A stretch of 64,000 bases of DNA from Aotearoamyces nothofagi. Its lineage: Eukaryota > Ascomycota > Leotiomycetes > Leotiales > Tympanidaceae. The stretch spans positions 62,001 through 126,000 of the forward strand of contig JADDTR010000033.1 in NCBI GenBank assembly GCA_015345905.1, read 5' to 3'. Below, one piece after another: positions 1 to 11,540 of the stretch. Below the pieces are notes generated by a model. It did no database searches. It was not told the DNA's origin and worked only from the letters and a program-made list of their open reading frames with translations. A program made the position numbers and the translations under genes. Within the stretch, counting starts at the first letter, position 1; each line of letters starts with the position of its first letter.

Positions 1-1494
1 AAAGGAGTAGAAGGAAGGCAGTTGATTCTTATTCGGATCCAAGAGGCCTTCTTCCATCCTTTCTTTCTTTTTTTCTTTCTTTATTTCTTCTTTCTCCTTG
101 TGTCGATACTACTTACTTGATCAAGTATACTGTGCAGGAGGGTAGCCACGTGATGACTATAACCGTCGCACCCATCTACCATATATATTTGTCTCTATGA
201 AGTCGAAGCTTATGCGACACAAGCAAAAGCAGACCTGGGTCACATCATCAGCCTTTACTTGCAACCCCAACAACCAATCTACTATACATAAGGAGTGTCT
301 ACAGATGCGTTCGTTTGGACTGACTGCGTGGGCCTGAGCTAGAGTTCAGTCAGGGTCCGATCATGGTTTGTGGTTCGACTCGTGCTAATGTAACATAGCC
401 CTACCGAAATGTAACGTTTGATGGAAATACAACCACTACGTCGGGCAGATAAACATACACAATATGCACGTTATACACAGTTATCCAGACAGAAGGATTG
501 GGGAATGCGGGGATTGTATTCTGTCTGCATCATGCGGGTGGGCGGGAACACGGTAAAGCGGGGCGGAGGTCGACATCCTTGGCTCCTTGGCTTCGGCGGG
601 CTTCATTGGTGTAGGTTCTTGGTTCCGGTGTTGTGCACTCCGCTGTCACATTGCGCTGCGGGGGCGCAAATAAGAATGCGGAGAGGGGTGGACATCTTAA
701 GCGACGAGAGCCATCTGCGTCACAGTGATGTGTGAGGGGGGGGGCAGTTCGTTCAGAGGAGTCGAGGATTGTGAGTGCCGTGAGTGTCGTGAGTGTCGTG
801 AAAATATGGGTGAGTAGGAGGTATCACTTGGAGAGTAACGTTCCTCGTTCTTATATCTTGCATGTATATACAAGGTGTTTCGCTACATAGTGGTTGCGTG
901 ATGCTTGTATCTGACGATAACTGTATTATTTGCGGTTTCTCATTCAAGCTCGCAGACCGCATTATGAGCCAGTAGACAGACTATCACGTTGCAGATTAGC
1001 TTATACTCCTGCTCGTACGTACTGCACTTTACTTTACTCCATATCCGATCAAACGAGCCAGGTAGGCAGGCAACTCATCCAAGATCAAGGCCAACTTTCA
1101 CCTCCCTCGGCATACGGAGTAATCATGCAGCGAAATGCAGCGGAATGCAACCCTCCTTATATCTAGTCAGCTAGTCAGCCAACCGCGAGGAAGTCCAGCT
1201 GAGATTGTGCACAATTGGCCCGAATACTTGTGATACCACGACGTCGTCCTATAGAAGCCCATACTTATACGGAGTACAGAATACAATATGCACAGGGCGC
1301 GCCGCACCCATCCATATTGTGGAATCCTATACGGCACGTCGAACCGAGTCTTAATTCTGGTTGTATATGGCAGACAGGACTTCACTAGCTGATGTATGTA
1401 TGCTCTGCTCGTTTTATCACCAGGTGGACGAGAGTATCGCGCGATGTTTCGGCGAGCGTAGCCAGGATTAGAGGCTTTGGGAGGCTTGTCCACG
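1..1494. other. Intergenic, no gene recognised
   Basis: I see no convincing gene here. The stretch holds a pyrimidine-rich run near 55-95, short GTGAGTGTC/GTGAGTGCC repeats around 770-800, and scattered ACGGAGTA-type motifs near 1110 and 1270. Open frames on both strands are short, use non-ATG starts or lack plausible composition. Confidence 0.5.
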
Positions 1495-1997
1495 TTAATA
1501 TGCCTGCGTGCGGACTCGATAAAGACTGGAGAGACGAAAAATCAGAGAACTGAAGTTGAGCATTCCTTTCATGGGGGCGAGCCCCAAACCCCCGGCCTCA
1601 CTGCGCTCGATACTTTCTATGTCATGAACTGCAATTAGCGGATGGTAATTCAGAATGAACATGGATGCAACACAGGCATGTTTACTGTACCTTGAGTGTT
1701 TTCGATGGCAAGCATTGCGGGTGGCTGTTGTGGTTGTTGGACGAGAATCCATGTTCTTCCAACGTTCGCAGGCAGGGAAGGATCCCACCCCATGGTAAGT
1801 ACGGTGCGGGGTGCTCGATACACCCACCACCCAACCGTCCCCGGCCCGACTTGTGACCTGACAATGCGGGCATCAGCATCTATCCTTCCTTGCCCCAGGA
1901 GCATCACCTCTACACGCAGCACAGAAGCTCTTCGCCATCGCTCGTTATGTCTAGCTAGCTCTTTTAAATCCTCAATCCGCACCTCGCAGAGCTTCAT
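1495..1997 (-). CDS. Possible small two-exon gene, unknown function
   Basis: I do not recognise the product. An ATG at 1997 opens a 307-nt exon (1691-1997) ending in CTCAAG before GTACAG. A 62-nt intron (1629-1690) ends in TTGCAG, and a second exon (1495-1628) closes in frame with TAA. The spliced frame is 441 nt, or 146 residues. The first part is fairly charged (residues such as KLCEVRIEDLKELARH) and has a tryptophan-containing middle, so it does not look like random low-complexity translation. The ATG lies 141 bp from the sugar transporter ATG on the opposite strand, so the two would share a very short divergent promoter. The open frame and frame-closing intron are seen. That it is a gene is inference, and it could be chance. 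Confidence 0.35.
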
Positions 1998-2138
1998 TCT
2001 TTATATTTATTCTCAACACACTTTACTCTATCTCATCAACTGTAATCCCAACCCTCTTGACAGCAAGTCTGTCTTCATCTTTGTCTGATATACATCCTAA
2101 GTCGTTGAGTTTCGTGCGCCTTGCGAAAAGCCGCTAGT

Positions 2139-4220
2139 ATGTATACTGTGGGCAACCTCTATGTGATCACTGCCGTGGCAGTCATCGGCGGTGGTCTTTT
2201 TGGTTTTGATATTGCGGCTATGTCTGCCATCATCACTACTAAAGGCTATACTTGCTACTTCAATCAAGGTCCGAAATATCTAGCCACGGATGGAGAATGC
2301 TCTGGTCCTCGTGCTAGTGTGCAAGGTGGGATTACTGCTTCTATGCCTGGTGGTTCCTGGGCTGGTGCTCTCATCTCGGGTATGTTTTCTGATTATCTTG
2401 GGCGAAAGAGAGCTATCCAGGTGGGTGCTCTTATCTGGTAAGTCGATATCCAGCCTTAAGTTTGGCCTTTCTTGGACTTATGCGATCAAATCCAGGTGTA
2501 TTGGATCAATCCTTGTTTGCGCCTCCCAGAACATTGGCATGCTAGTTGTTGGGCGTTTTATCAATGGAATATCAGTCGGCATCTGCTCAGCACAAGTCCC
2601 AGTCTATCTCAGCGAGGTCGCACCACCCTCCAAACGTGGACGCTTGGTCGGGTGTCAACAGTGGGCTATAACTTGGGGTATCATGATCATGTTTTACATC
2701 TCCTTTGGCACCTCTTATATTGACGGTACAGCCTCATTCCGCATCCCATGGGGTTTACAAATGATTCCCGCAATCCTCCTCTTCTTCTTTATGCTCTTCT
2801 TGCCGGAATCTCCTAGATGGCTTGCACGTAAAGATCGCTGGGAAGAAGCAGCACACATTCTAGCACTAAGTAAGTCTCCCTCCATTATCAAACATGCATC
2901 TTTGCTTTCATAGGTGCAAGCCCGCATTCCCCTTTCCTCGCAAGGCTCGCTCGATCTAACAACTCCAGCCCATGCTCACGGAGATCCAAACTCGCCATTC
3001 GTTGCCAGAGAACTCTCGGAAATCAGGGAAGTAGTCGAATTTGAACGCCAGCATTCCGACGTGACATACCTTGAGCTTTTCAAACCAGGGATGATCCATC
3101 GTACTCATATCGGGATTTTTACCCAGATCTGGTCGCAACTCACAGGGATGAATGTCATGATGTATTATATTGCGTAAGCTACCCTAAGTCTTTATTTGGG
3201 TTGCACTGATGATTACTTGAAGATATATATTTGATATGGCTGGTTTGGGCTCCGCTACTCTCGTTTCTTCTTCGATCCAATACGTCATCAACGTTATCCT
3301 CACTGTTCCAGCATTAATCTGGGTTGACAAATGGGTACATTCTCCCCCCCCCCCCCCCCTCATCTCACCCCATCTCCTTGCAAATTCAACTAACTGCCCT
3401 CTCCAGGGCCGTCGCCCCACCCTCCTTTTTGGCGCCTTCTTCATGGCAATCTGGATGTTCGCCAATGCAGGACTCTTCGCGACGTACAGCAAACCAGGGC
3501 ACTTTGCCGTTCCAGCAGAATCAATGTCCATCTCCGGCGCACCGGCTAAAGCCGTCATCGCTTGCACATATCTCTTCGTTGCTTCGTATGCGCCGACTTG
3601 GGGTCCTGTTTCTTGGATATATCCACCGGAAGTCTATCCGTTGCGTGTGAGAGGGAAAGCTGTTGCGTTGTCAACTAGTGCCAATTGGGCATTCAGTATG
3701 TTTCCCTATTTCTCTCTCTCCCTCTGCTGGGTCATGTTATGACCTACAATTAAAAATGAGGAAATAAAATTGAAATTTCGTTTGATAAAAATTAGAAAAG
3801 TAAGTACATTCTAATATCCTCTTCCTAGATTTTGCACTTGCCTACTTCGTCCCCCCTGCCTTCGAAAACATCACTTGGCGCGTCTACATCTTGTTCGGCG
3901 TCTTCTGCACCGCCATGTTCATCCACGTCTTCTTCCTGTTCCCGGAGACAGCGGGCAAGCCACTGGAAGAAGTTGATGAGATCTTCAACGACCAGAGGAC
4001 GGGCAGTGTCCGATATATAGGCACGCCAGCATGGAAGACCAAGGTGAATAGAGATATTCATCGCATTGAACGTGGCGAGTGGGATGAGGAGGAGAAGCTA
4101 GCTACGAGGAGGAGTGCAGGGAGCGTCGGTAATGGGAATGGAGGTGAGAAAGTAGAGCATGTTGAGCCGGTGGGGATGGCAGGGACGGGAGGCACGACCC
4201 CTGCAGCTGCTACAGCTTAG
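2139..4220 (+). CDS. MFS sugar (hexose) transporter, six exons
   Basis: This is a plasma-membrane proton-coupled sugar porter of the MFS family 2.A.1.1, probably for glucose or another hexose. My model is join(2139..2437, 2496..2869, 2969..3173, 3223..3334, 3407..3695, 3829..4220), giving 556 residues. Family motifs are plain: GRKRA after the second membrane helix, PESPRWLARK at the end of TM6, GRRPT opening the second half, and PETAGKPLEEVDEIF after TM12. The C-tail is hydrophilic and Gly/Thr-rich. I place the acceptor of intron 2 at 2968, not 2913, because only that site keeps frame and follows a GATCTAAC branch sequence. Intron 4 carries a run of 16 C starting nine bases after its donor. 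An upstream TTG in frame is ignored in favour of ATG 2139. Substrate is not decidable from sequence. Confidence 0.9.
3344..3359. repeat. C16 homopolymer inside a transporter intron
   Basis: Sixteen consecutive C lie just inside the 5' end of intron 4 of the sugar transporter. The flanking exons stay in frame, so the run does not disturb coding. Confidence 0.9.
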
Positions 4221-5101
4221 TAGCGGGTCGGGGTGCGGAGGTGAGCTGGGGTGCATGAAATGAGATAAGGGATTGTGAAACTTACGGGATCATAAGAGCC
4301 GGGAATGGAATGATATGGGACATGAAAACATCTAATGACCGTAAGCTTGGAGAAAGGAAACGGTCGACGCTGTCTAGGCTCCATTCCAAAATCCAAACAG
4401 ATCTCGGAAGAATGGCAATCTATACTTCCAAGTCGTCGATATCAAATCTATATTTAGCTGGTTAGGTGTCAAAGCTCAAACAACCCATTAACTAGGCACG
4501 CTAGGCATGCTCACAGGATGTCGAGTCCCAGCCCGCTGTGACCTACTGTAACTCCAAGGCGGTATTGATAATTACGTTTACGCTAACAGTTTCCGAATAG
4601 CAATTATCAACAGTCCTGGATCCCGATAGGATAGCTTGTGTATGCTTCGTCTGACTTGTTACGAAAACAGGGTTTTTTTTTATTTCTTTTGATACATATA
4701 TACAATTCCAGAGAGCCCAGTAGGTGTGATCACGAGAGGGACGCAAAGTATTAATCAACGCTCATCATTAGATATATGTATCATATGTATTATATGTATT
4801 TCCAATCTACAGTCTGTGGTTCTACAGATACAGCGAAAGGGAGATCTCGATAAGTACAATAATAAATATACCGGTTTCCTGCTCTGCCCTTTCCTTTTTA
4901 TTTTGGTTCGGTTCCCATCTTCCGATCTCATATCTCACATCTCAGCAAAACTAAAAGGAAAATGGGGTTCTCTTCGCGGTGGAGAGGGGGGGGGTCGATA
5001 TGTCTGGGACGCGGGAGATGAGGAGCTTGGGGATTGGAAGAGTGGTTTTGGTTTGTTTTGGTTTGGTTTGGTTTCTCAGATATGGGGTATATCACCGTCG
5101 T
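4221..5101. other. Intergenic
   Basis: No gene recognised. The stretch is moderately AT-rich, with a T8 run near 4675 and a (GGTTT)n-like run near 5047-5070. Confidence 0.5.
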
Positions 5102-5128
5102 CTAAATAAGTATTAAATAATGAAAAAG

Positions 5129-5153
5129 CTCTCTCTCTCTCTCTCTCTCTCTC
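5129..5153. repeat. (CT)n microsatellite
   Basis: About 12 CT dinucleotides. On the minus strand this is a GA run that would lie inside the possible 3' intron of the glycine-rich gene. Confidence 0.9.
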
Positions 5154-5191
5154 AACACGCGCATCGCGCATCTTTCCTCTCACGCTCCTAC

Positions 5192-5482
5192 TCACCTCCC
5201 GCCTGGTCCTCCTCCACCCCCTCCCCCGCCACCAGGCCCTCCAAAGCCTCCCCCTCCGCCTCCCGGGCCACCGAATCCCCCTCCGCCTCCAGGTCCGCCA
5301 AACCCGCCGCCCGGCGGGCCCCCGAAACCGCCTCCACCGCCGTGGTGGCCGCCGCCCATGCCGTAGCCGCCTCCTGGGCCGCCGAACTCATGCGGGCGCG
5401 GTCCGAAGCCTCCTCCGCCGCCGCCGTAGCCGCCGCCATAGCCGCCGCCGTAGCGGCGGCCCATGGAGAAACAGGCTCCCAT
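5192..5482 (-). CDS. Glycine-rich small protein with N-myristoylation-type start
   Basis: The ATG at 5482 opens a 96-residue protein that is over half glycine, in GGGYGGGYGG and GGFGGPGGGG repeats. The start MGACFSMGRR fits the N-myristoylation consensus (Gly2, small residue at 3, Ser6), and Cys4 is a candidate palmitoylation site, so a lipid-anchored membrane protein is a reasonable inference. The stop at 5192-5194 sits inside a perfect donor, AG|GTGAGT. If it is used, an intron 5102-5195 ending in TTTAG would give a tail GGRRR and a stop at 5092-5094, making the C-terminus basic. The opposite strand also has a long open frame, a usual side effect of GC-rich repeats. No family assigned. Small glycine-rich lipid-anchored proteins are known in eukaryotes, but function here is unknown. 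Confidence 0.55.
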   Translation of the reverse strand: MGACFSMGRRYGGGYGGGYGGGGGGFGPRPHEFGGPGGGYGMGGGHHGGGGGFGGPPGGGFGGPGGGGGFGGPGGGGGGFGGPGGGGGGGGGPGGR

Positions 5483-6400
5483 GCTGGTTATGTGTGTGGT
5501 GTCGCTGGATGCGCGAGCGCGCGAGGTTGATGGCTGTTGGGGAGCGGTTGTCGAATCGCTTGCTGTGGTTCGGTTTGGTGGTTGGTTTTGTTCACTGATG
5601 TCCCCGGTTTGTAGGGATGAGGTTGATGAGTGGATTCAGGGTCTTGTCTGGCCGTATAATGATGTGCGTTTGTATATATGGCGGAAACAGTATGTCACAA
5701 CGTATATGCTCGATCAATGGATGAGACTGTGGTAGGGATATGTAGAGAGGGATGGGTATTAGAATGTATATATATATCGGCAGCAAGAAGATCGGAGAGA
5801 AAACGAATGCGACAGCAGAAGAAGGAAGGCCAAGAAGGCAACGAAAGAAACCCCGCCACAAAAACACTCCACTTTATGACGCTGGACACAGTCTGGCTCC
5901 TCTCGCACAGCCACTTCGCACAGCCCGCATCACGTGGGCCTCTGTATCGCCAAGTGGCCTTACCGTATTCCGCACCGCCACCAAAATAGCATCGTGGCAG
6001 CGCTGGGGAAAAGCGCGATTTTCATGCGATTTCATGCGATTTCAGGCGGTTTTCAGCTGTGGCATTCCGGGCGGTGACGTACTTCGCGAGTCGCTTCGGT
6101 CTTGTCCGCGTGTCGTCGGGTGGGGCCAATCGGATCCGGGTCGTGCGCGGGCGGGTTTTTTTAGCCGAGCTGGTGCCGTCACTGAGGGAGAGGGAAGGGG
6201 GAGAAGGGGGGAGGGCAGGATGGAGATATTTGATATTGTGGGAGGAGAAGAATAGGTTTGAATCATACTATCAAGGCCCAAGAATCTTATGCCATTCTTA
6301 TTCTTATTCGTCCCCTTTTCTCCTTTGTAGATCCACTGAGCTTTATCCTATCCTCTGTTTCAGAGACACCTTACAATCTTCCAAATCCAACACTCAAATT
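5483..6400. other. Intergenic
   Basis: No gene recognised. A CACGTG palindrome lies at 5931-5936 and a short tandem GCGATTTCAT repeat near 6016-6045. Open frames are low-complexity. Confidence 0.5.
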
Positions 6401-8955
6401 CTATTCAAGGAGTTCCTCAAATTCTATTATCCCTCCATGCTTCCTATTCATGTGCTCATAACACGGCTCACTAGCAGCGAACGTGGCCAGACAGACCCAG
6501 CAGATGTGTGTCCCACAGCCGCGGCACGTCATGTGGTTACAGCCTTCAGTCTTCTCCATAGTAGTGGCGCATTTCGGGCAGTCCTTGTAGCCCTTCTCTT
6601 TCTTCAGCTTCTCAAACGCTTCATAGTCGTCCGAGGCACGGTATTTATATTCTGCACATGTCAAGCCGTCGTGGCTGTTGTGGCAAGATGTGCAGATTGC
6701 TACCACGCATTTTGGGCATGTGCGGGTTTTGGTGTCGGTGTTCGCGCGGTAGATTTGGCTGCAGTCTGGGGTAGGGCAGTAGCGGAAGATGTGTGGGTGC
6801 CGACGGATATAAGAGGTGAATGATGCTCCGAGGACCTCTTCGAGGGTACTGGACGACAGGTTGTCTTGGAGTTCTTGGAGGCTGAAGGTGGTGTCGCAGG
6901 CTCCTGGATTGCAAGTGATGGAGAAATCCTTCTCTCCAGATGCGGCCGAGAGACATAGATTGTCGAAGCATTCAAGACAGTAAAGATGATTGCATTTTGT
7001 CCGAATAGGATTCTCGGCTGCACTCCAACAGATGACGCAGTCGTTGTCGTGTGCTGCCTCTGCCTCGACTTTCTCCCATTTCTGCGCGTTGACAAAGGCC
7101 AGTGCAGTTTGATAATCCTGCATCGAACCCGTGATGAGTATTCTCTTCGGTGTTGAGACAGTATCCACTGTAGCAACGTCTGGTCCAACAGCGGATACAA
7201 TTTGCTGAAATCCACCGTTGGACGCCCACCAGAATTCGTTAAGCCCGAGCTCAATAATATGGATAGTCGATTTATCCGTCTTAACAATGGCGTTAAGAAT
7301 ATGCTGCACTTCGTTGTACCTCTCAGGTGGACCATAAAGATGAAGTCGTGATTTCCGTTTATCACGGATGACGAGGACACCAAGGTCTTGTTGAATCTCT
7401 TTCAGTTGCTGATTTAGACTCCCGTTATTGAAGGAAGGGCTCCATATGGGAATATCGCCGTCCGTGGCAACAGTCCCGGCTAGAAGCCTTTCCATTGAAT
7501 ATTTGACCTTTGCAACCTCCGTAACAATCTCTCCCTCGATTTTGAGGACGGTATATTTCTTTCCAGGGTCCGTGTTTCGATATGTGTTGAGGTGCACATG
7601 CTGAGAATTCCAGCGTTCACTTTCTGCTATGATACTAGGCTTTACAGCGTCGTAGATGTCAGTAGTAACCTTGAACTTTGCTGAGATCATATATTGTACT
7701 GAGAGTTTCCCATTGTTCAAGACTGGTAGAGGTAGGTTGTTCAGGCGTCGGGAGGCTTCTCTAGCATCGGCTTCGTCTTGGAATCGGGCTTTTGCTTTCA
7801 TGCGTTTCGCTCCTCGACCTTGGATGGCTTCCCAACAATCAAGCGGGCCAATCTGCAAGAGCAATGATTTCACAGCTGCGACTGCTTGCTCATTCGTTGC
7901 ATTGTAGCTAGCCTTGCCCAGCTCAATATGGCGAGGCTTGAGGAGGGGCTCCTTTACGGCACGGTCTATATCCTTCTCTGTCACACATCCTGGCAAGCCT
8001 TTCAGCATAATGGTCCATGCGAAAGGGTTGCGTCTGCCTGTGCTGCGAGTAAGAGAGCCGCAGACTATCTCCTGATCAGCAACCTTGTAGAAGCCGTTGC
8101 TAAATTTGTCTCTGACTTTTCTTGCCATATCCTCATTGCCGAAATTCAACCAGGCAGTACGAGAGGGCATGTACCACGAGCAGGCAACCCTCCGGCACTC
8201 AACTCTACTAGTTGTCGATTTCGACAGGATATCAGATGCCACTGGAATCGCCTCTAGCTGGGAAAATTTGCTACCTTTAGCCCTTTGTGAAATAAGCCCG
8301 TCACAAAATTTTGTTGCAAATGATGGGTTTTCAATTCGAATATCGCTGCTCATAAAGAGCGAGCCTTCTTGCTTTACTGTTCGGACACAACTAATCGGTA
8401 CCTCAAACCCCATCTCAGCTAGTACAAGCGCCACAGACTCTGGTGAGCTATCTGGTGGTAGTCTGTTTATCCGAACAGCTGAAAAGTCGGAAGGAAGGGA
8501 AACCTTAGAGACATGACCTCCATCTTCGAATAATGCAATGGCTCCACAGAGTTCTCGAGTAAAATAATCAGAGTTGTTTTCTTCCTAATGATATATTAGT
8601 ATAATATTACTATATTACTATATGTTCGAGTTGTCTGGAACTTATATACCTCAGGGTCTCCATCTGGCATTTTTATATCAGCTGAAGACTGTTCAAGCTG
8701 GTGAAGGTAAGGACAGGCGTTTCCCTTCCGGCATTTTCCTTGCCGAAAGAAGACGCAAACTATCGACGAGCGCTTATCTTCTGGTGAGTGTAGAGGTGTA
8801 GTATTGTAGTCACTCAGACTTAAACGGCCCATTGATGATGAAAATTCTGATTCAAACTCAGCTGGAGAAAAGGAATTGGCATCGTGAGCAAAGCGACAGG
8901 AAGTCCCCCTGGCACAACTCCCGTTAGTTCTAGCAAAGTACTTGCACGGGATCAT
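6401..8955 (-). CDS. CCCH zinc-finger / RBR (RING-IBR-RING) E3 ubiquitin ligase
   Basis: Model complement(join(6401..8584, 8650..8955)), 829 residues, one 65-nt intron that closes the frame. Two CCCH fingers lie near the N-terminus: C4-x9-C14-x5-C20-x3-H24, and a second of form C-x7-C-x5-C-x3-H near residues 60-80. A long middle region (about 150-600) looks like RNA-binding folds and resembles the C-terminal part of plant DEAH11/12-type helicase-RBR proteins. The RBR occupies about residues 618-829: RING1 from CVICW, an IBR with CPTPDC and CPKC, and RING2 with DCPKC followed by EGCNHMTC. In RBR ligases the cysteine of that GC pair (about residue 784) accepts ubiquitin as a thioester, so catalytic competence is expected. 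A GTG upstream at 9003 also opens the frame, but I chose the ATG at 8955, directly before the first CCCH finger. An RNA-linked ubiquitin ligase is inference from domains. Confidence 0.88.
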
Positions 8956-9984
8956 CGTGGCTGGCGTAAGTTGGTGTTGGTTCTGAGTATAGAAGTTTGA
9001 CACCTATGACTCAAGGTAGGTAGGTACACCAAAGATATTTATGTCTTTGAGTGCGACTCAGTACAAATAAAATAAGGGCAAAACTATATCCGTTCCGACA
9101 GCACAACATGCACGGCAGCTACATGTACAGTGTAGAGTTTCTTGTAATCCCAACCCCTATCCTTTATGATTAGAATATACGAATAAATAGACGAAGGCAT
9201 ACAATATCTAAATATATATGTCATATTATTCCACATCAAAGTTGTATTCTTGGGTCGACTATTTTTATTCTATAGGTTGCTCAACCTTCAATTGTGAATT
9301 TGTGAACATGAATACTCGTGAGCCGCACTTTTGAGCACCCGGAGTATTGTACTCCGAGTACAGAATTTGCTCTGTTTCATGGATATCTAGGCACACCTTT
9401 GCCTATTAAACTGGCCTGCGATCCCCATCGTATACTATTGTAAGCGGCTTATGGTTGTCACGAGCGAATATGTTCACGTGACTAAATTAAAATCTAACCA
9501 GCATTCTGTATCCTTTAGAGCTGCGATTTGCACTGGCATGCATCTATATCGAATGGAATCATCTCGACTCCCTTCTTCCTCTATCAACGTGTTAAAGGCA
9601 GCCTGGTCACGTGTATCGCGCTGTTTGTGCGGGGCCCCGCACTCTCGCATTCTCGCATTGTCGATTTGCGATTTTCTCATAAGCGAATGCTTGACAGTCG
9701 ACGCATTCGGACACCACGTGAAGCGCAGCAATAAGGCTGAATGCTTAGCATTTCTTAATCCAACGTTTTGATTCCATTGTCAACATCACCGGTGGAAACG
9801 CGCCCTGTCCGGTCTCTGGCAGATCCACAACTGCCGAAGCATCTCTGGCGGCAGCGGCTCCGACCGAATAAGCATACATCGCCTGAGCAAATCACCTGAT
9901 GTGGCCACTCTTCAACCGTCTGCATCCGAGTCCCGACCCCGCAGAACAAACATCTAAGATGCCAGCGGTTGGTTGGACATAATT
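8956..9984. other. Intergenic between divergent genes
   Basis: About 1 kb between the RBR ligase and fumarate reductase starts, presumably holding both promoters. It contains an inverted GGAGTATTGTACTCC palindrome near 9342-9356 and CACGTG near 9712. No gene recognised. Confidence 0.5.
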
Positions 9985-11484
9985 ATGATTAAAAGAAGGC
10001 TCCGTCTTCTCCTCTACCTCTTCCTTCTCACGGCATTTACTTGTATGTTTTTTCGACACCTCATGGCTGCCAAAACAGATGTTGTAGTTTCGCCGCCCGC
10101 GGGTGTGATCGTCGTGGGATCTGGCCTTGCAGGTCTTTCAGCTGCATCACAACTCGCTTCTCATGGCGTTCGTGTGCATATTCTCGAGCGGGCAGCAAAG
10201 ACGGGAGGCAATTCCATGAAGGCGTCTTCTGGCATCAACGGAGCACCAACGAGATTCCAGCCGATTCCGGATTTCACCTTTTTCAACGACACCATAAAGT
10301 CAGCAGGCACAGCCCTTGATCATTGGCCGGGACCAAGACAAAAGCTGATCCACGTGTTGACGAATTCTTCTGCCGATGCTGTCAACTGGCTTGTCGAGGA
10401 GAAAGGAATTGATCTCAGTGTTGTGACACAACTTGGAGGACACAGCTTTCCGCGGACACATCGTGGTGCAGGAACGACACCACCTGGTGCATCAATTGTG
10501 ACAACACTTTTGAAGGCCCTCAAAACAAGCCCGCTTGTTCAGATCGACACAGGATGTATCGTCACCAAAGTTTTGGAGGCTAAAAATGAAGCCATCGGGG
10601 TCGAATACACCATTGGAAGCGAAGCTAGAACCCTCCACGGCCCCGTCATCTTCGCCAGTGGTGGGTTCGCTGGCGACACCTCTGGAATGATGGCGCAGTA
10701 CCGTCCAGACCTCTCCGGATATCCTTCTACAAATGAGCCACGTGAAGGTTCCCAACATCTCCTTACCAGCGTTGGTGCACAATTACTAGATATGGACCGC
10801 GTGCAAGTCCATCCCACCGCATTTGTCGATCCGAAAGATCCTAAGAACCCAGTGAAATTTCTCGCTGGCGAGCTTCTCCGCGGTGAAGGTGGAATCTTAC
10901 TCTTAAACGGCGAACGATTCGTCAACGAGATGGGGACGAGACAACACATCACCGACGTGATTACCGAGAAAACGGCTGTTGATTCGGCACCCAAGCAATG
11001 GAATATCGAACTTGTTCTTGACGAGGGCGCCTACGAGAGAGTCAAAGACCACGTCGGATTCTACATGTGGAAAGGCCTGATGCAGAAAACCACCATCGCC
11101 GATCTTGGCACATCAGCCAGATCAGCAATTCCCGCAATCCAAGACTACTGCGAAGCAGTTGCTGGCCGAGATTCTGATGAGTTTGGCCGCACTTCATTCG
11201 GTCGTTGGAGTCTAGACGAGGTGGAGCCTGAGTCGATTGTTTATACGGGCAGAGTGACGCCCGCAACACATTTCACCATGGGCGGTGTTATGATCAATGA
11301 GAACAGCGAGGTGCTGAATAGCGAATCGAAGCCGATCAAGGGTCTCTGGGCAGCGGGCGAGGTCACAGGTGGGATCCACGGAGACAACAGACTTGGAGGA
11401 TCGTCACTGCTAGAGTGTGTGGTATTTGGACGCATCGCAGGCGATCGTGCTGCGGAGTTTTACGGTTCTTCCAAGAAAAACTGA
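9985..11484 (+). CDS. Fumarate reductase (FAD-dependent, Osm1/Frd1-like)
   Basis: A soluble-type fumarate reductase that reoxidises reduced FAD/FMN by turning fumarate into succinate, as yeast Frd1 and Osm1 do. The single exon encodes 499 residues from ATG 9985. The in-frame TTG at 9973 is not used. Residues 1-30 have a basic KRRLR start and a hydrophobic stretch, fitting a signal anchor or a cleaved targeting peptide. The FAD-binding GxGxxG site follows (VIVVGSGLAGLSAASQLA, then ILERA and GGNSMKASSGING). The C-terminal FAD region has THFTMGGV, GLWAAGEVTGGIHG and NRLGGSSLLECVVFGR, matching the flavocytochrome c/fumarate reductase family. Full length with no disruption seen. ER-lumen or mitochondrial placement is inference from yeast Osm1, which has both fates. 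Confidence 0.9.
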   Translation: MIKRRLRLLLYLFLLTAFTCMFFRHLMAAKTDVVVSPPAGVIVVGSGLAGLSAASQLASHGVRVHILERAAKTGGNSMKASSGINGAPTRFQPIPDFTFFNDTIKSAGTALDHWPGPRQKLIHVLTNSSADAVNWLVEEKGIDLSVVTQLGGHSFPRTHRGAGTTPPGASIVTTLLKALKTSPLVQIDTGCIVTKVLEAKNEAIGVEYTIGSEARTLHGPVIFASGGFAGDTSGMMAQYRPDLSGYPSTNEPREGSQHLLTSVGAQLLDMDRVQVHPTAFVDPKDPKNPVKFLAGELLRGEGGILLLNGERFVNEMGTRQHITDVITEKTAVDSAPKQWNIELVLDEGAYERVKDHVGFYMWKGLMQKTTIADLGTSARSAIPAIQDYCEAVAGRDSDEFGRTSFGRWSLDEVEPESIVYTGRVTPATHFTMGGVMINENSEVLNSESKPIKGLWAAGEVTGGIHGDNRLGGSSLLECVVFGRIAGDRAAEFYGSSKKN

Positions 11485-11488
11485 AGTG

Positions 11489-11540
11489 GAAGTGGATTTA
11501 AAACTATAGAATTGGAAGTGGATTTAAAACTATAGAATTG
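11489..11540. repeat. 26-bp perfect tandem duplication after fumarate reductase
   Basis: Two identical 26-bp units (11489-11514 and 11515-11540), beginning GAAGTGG and ending TAGAATTG, directly after the stop codon. Their identity suggests a recent event. Confidence 0.95.

Noticed and set aside
366-392. GGTTCGACTCG resembling a tRNA B box
   Set aside because: No matching A box or cloverleaf arms at the right spacing.
5120-5530. Plus-strand Ala/Ser-rich frame
   Set aside because: Mirror of the glycine-rich gene on the other strand.
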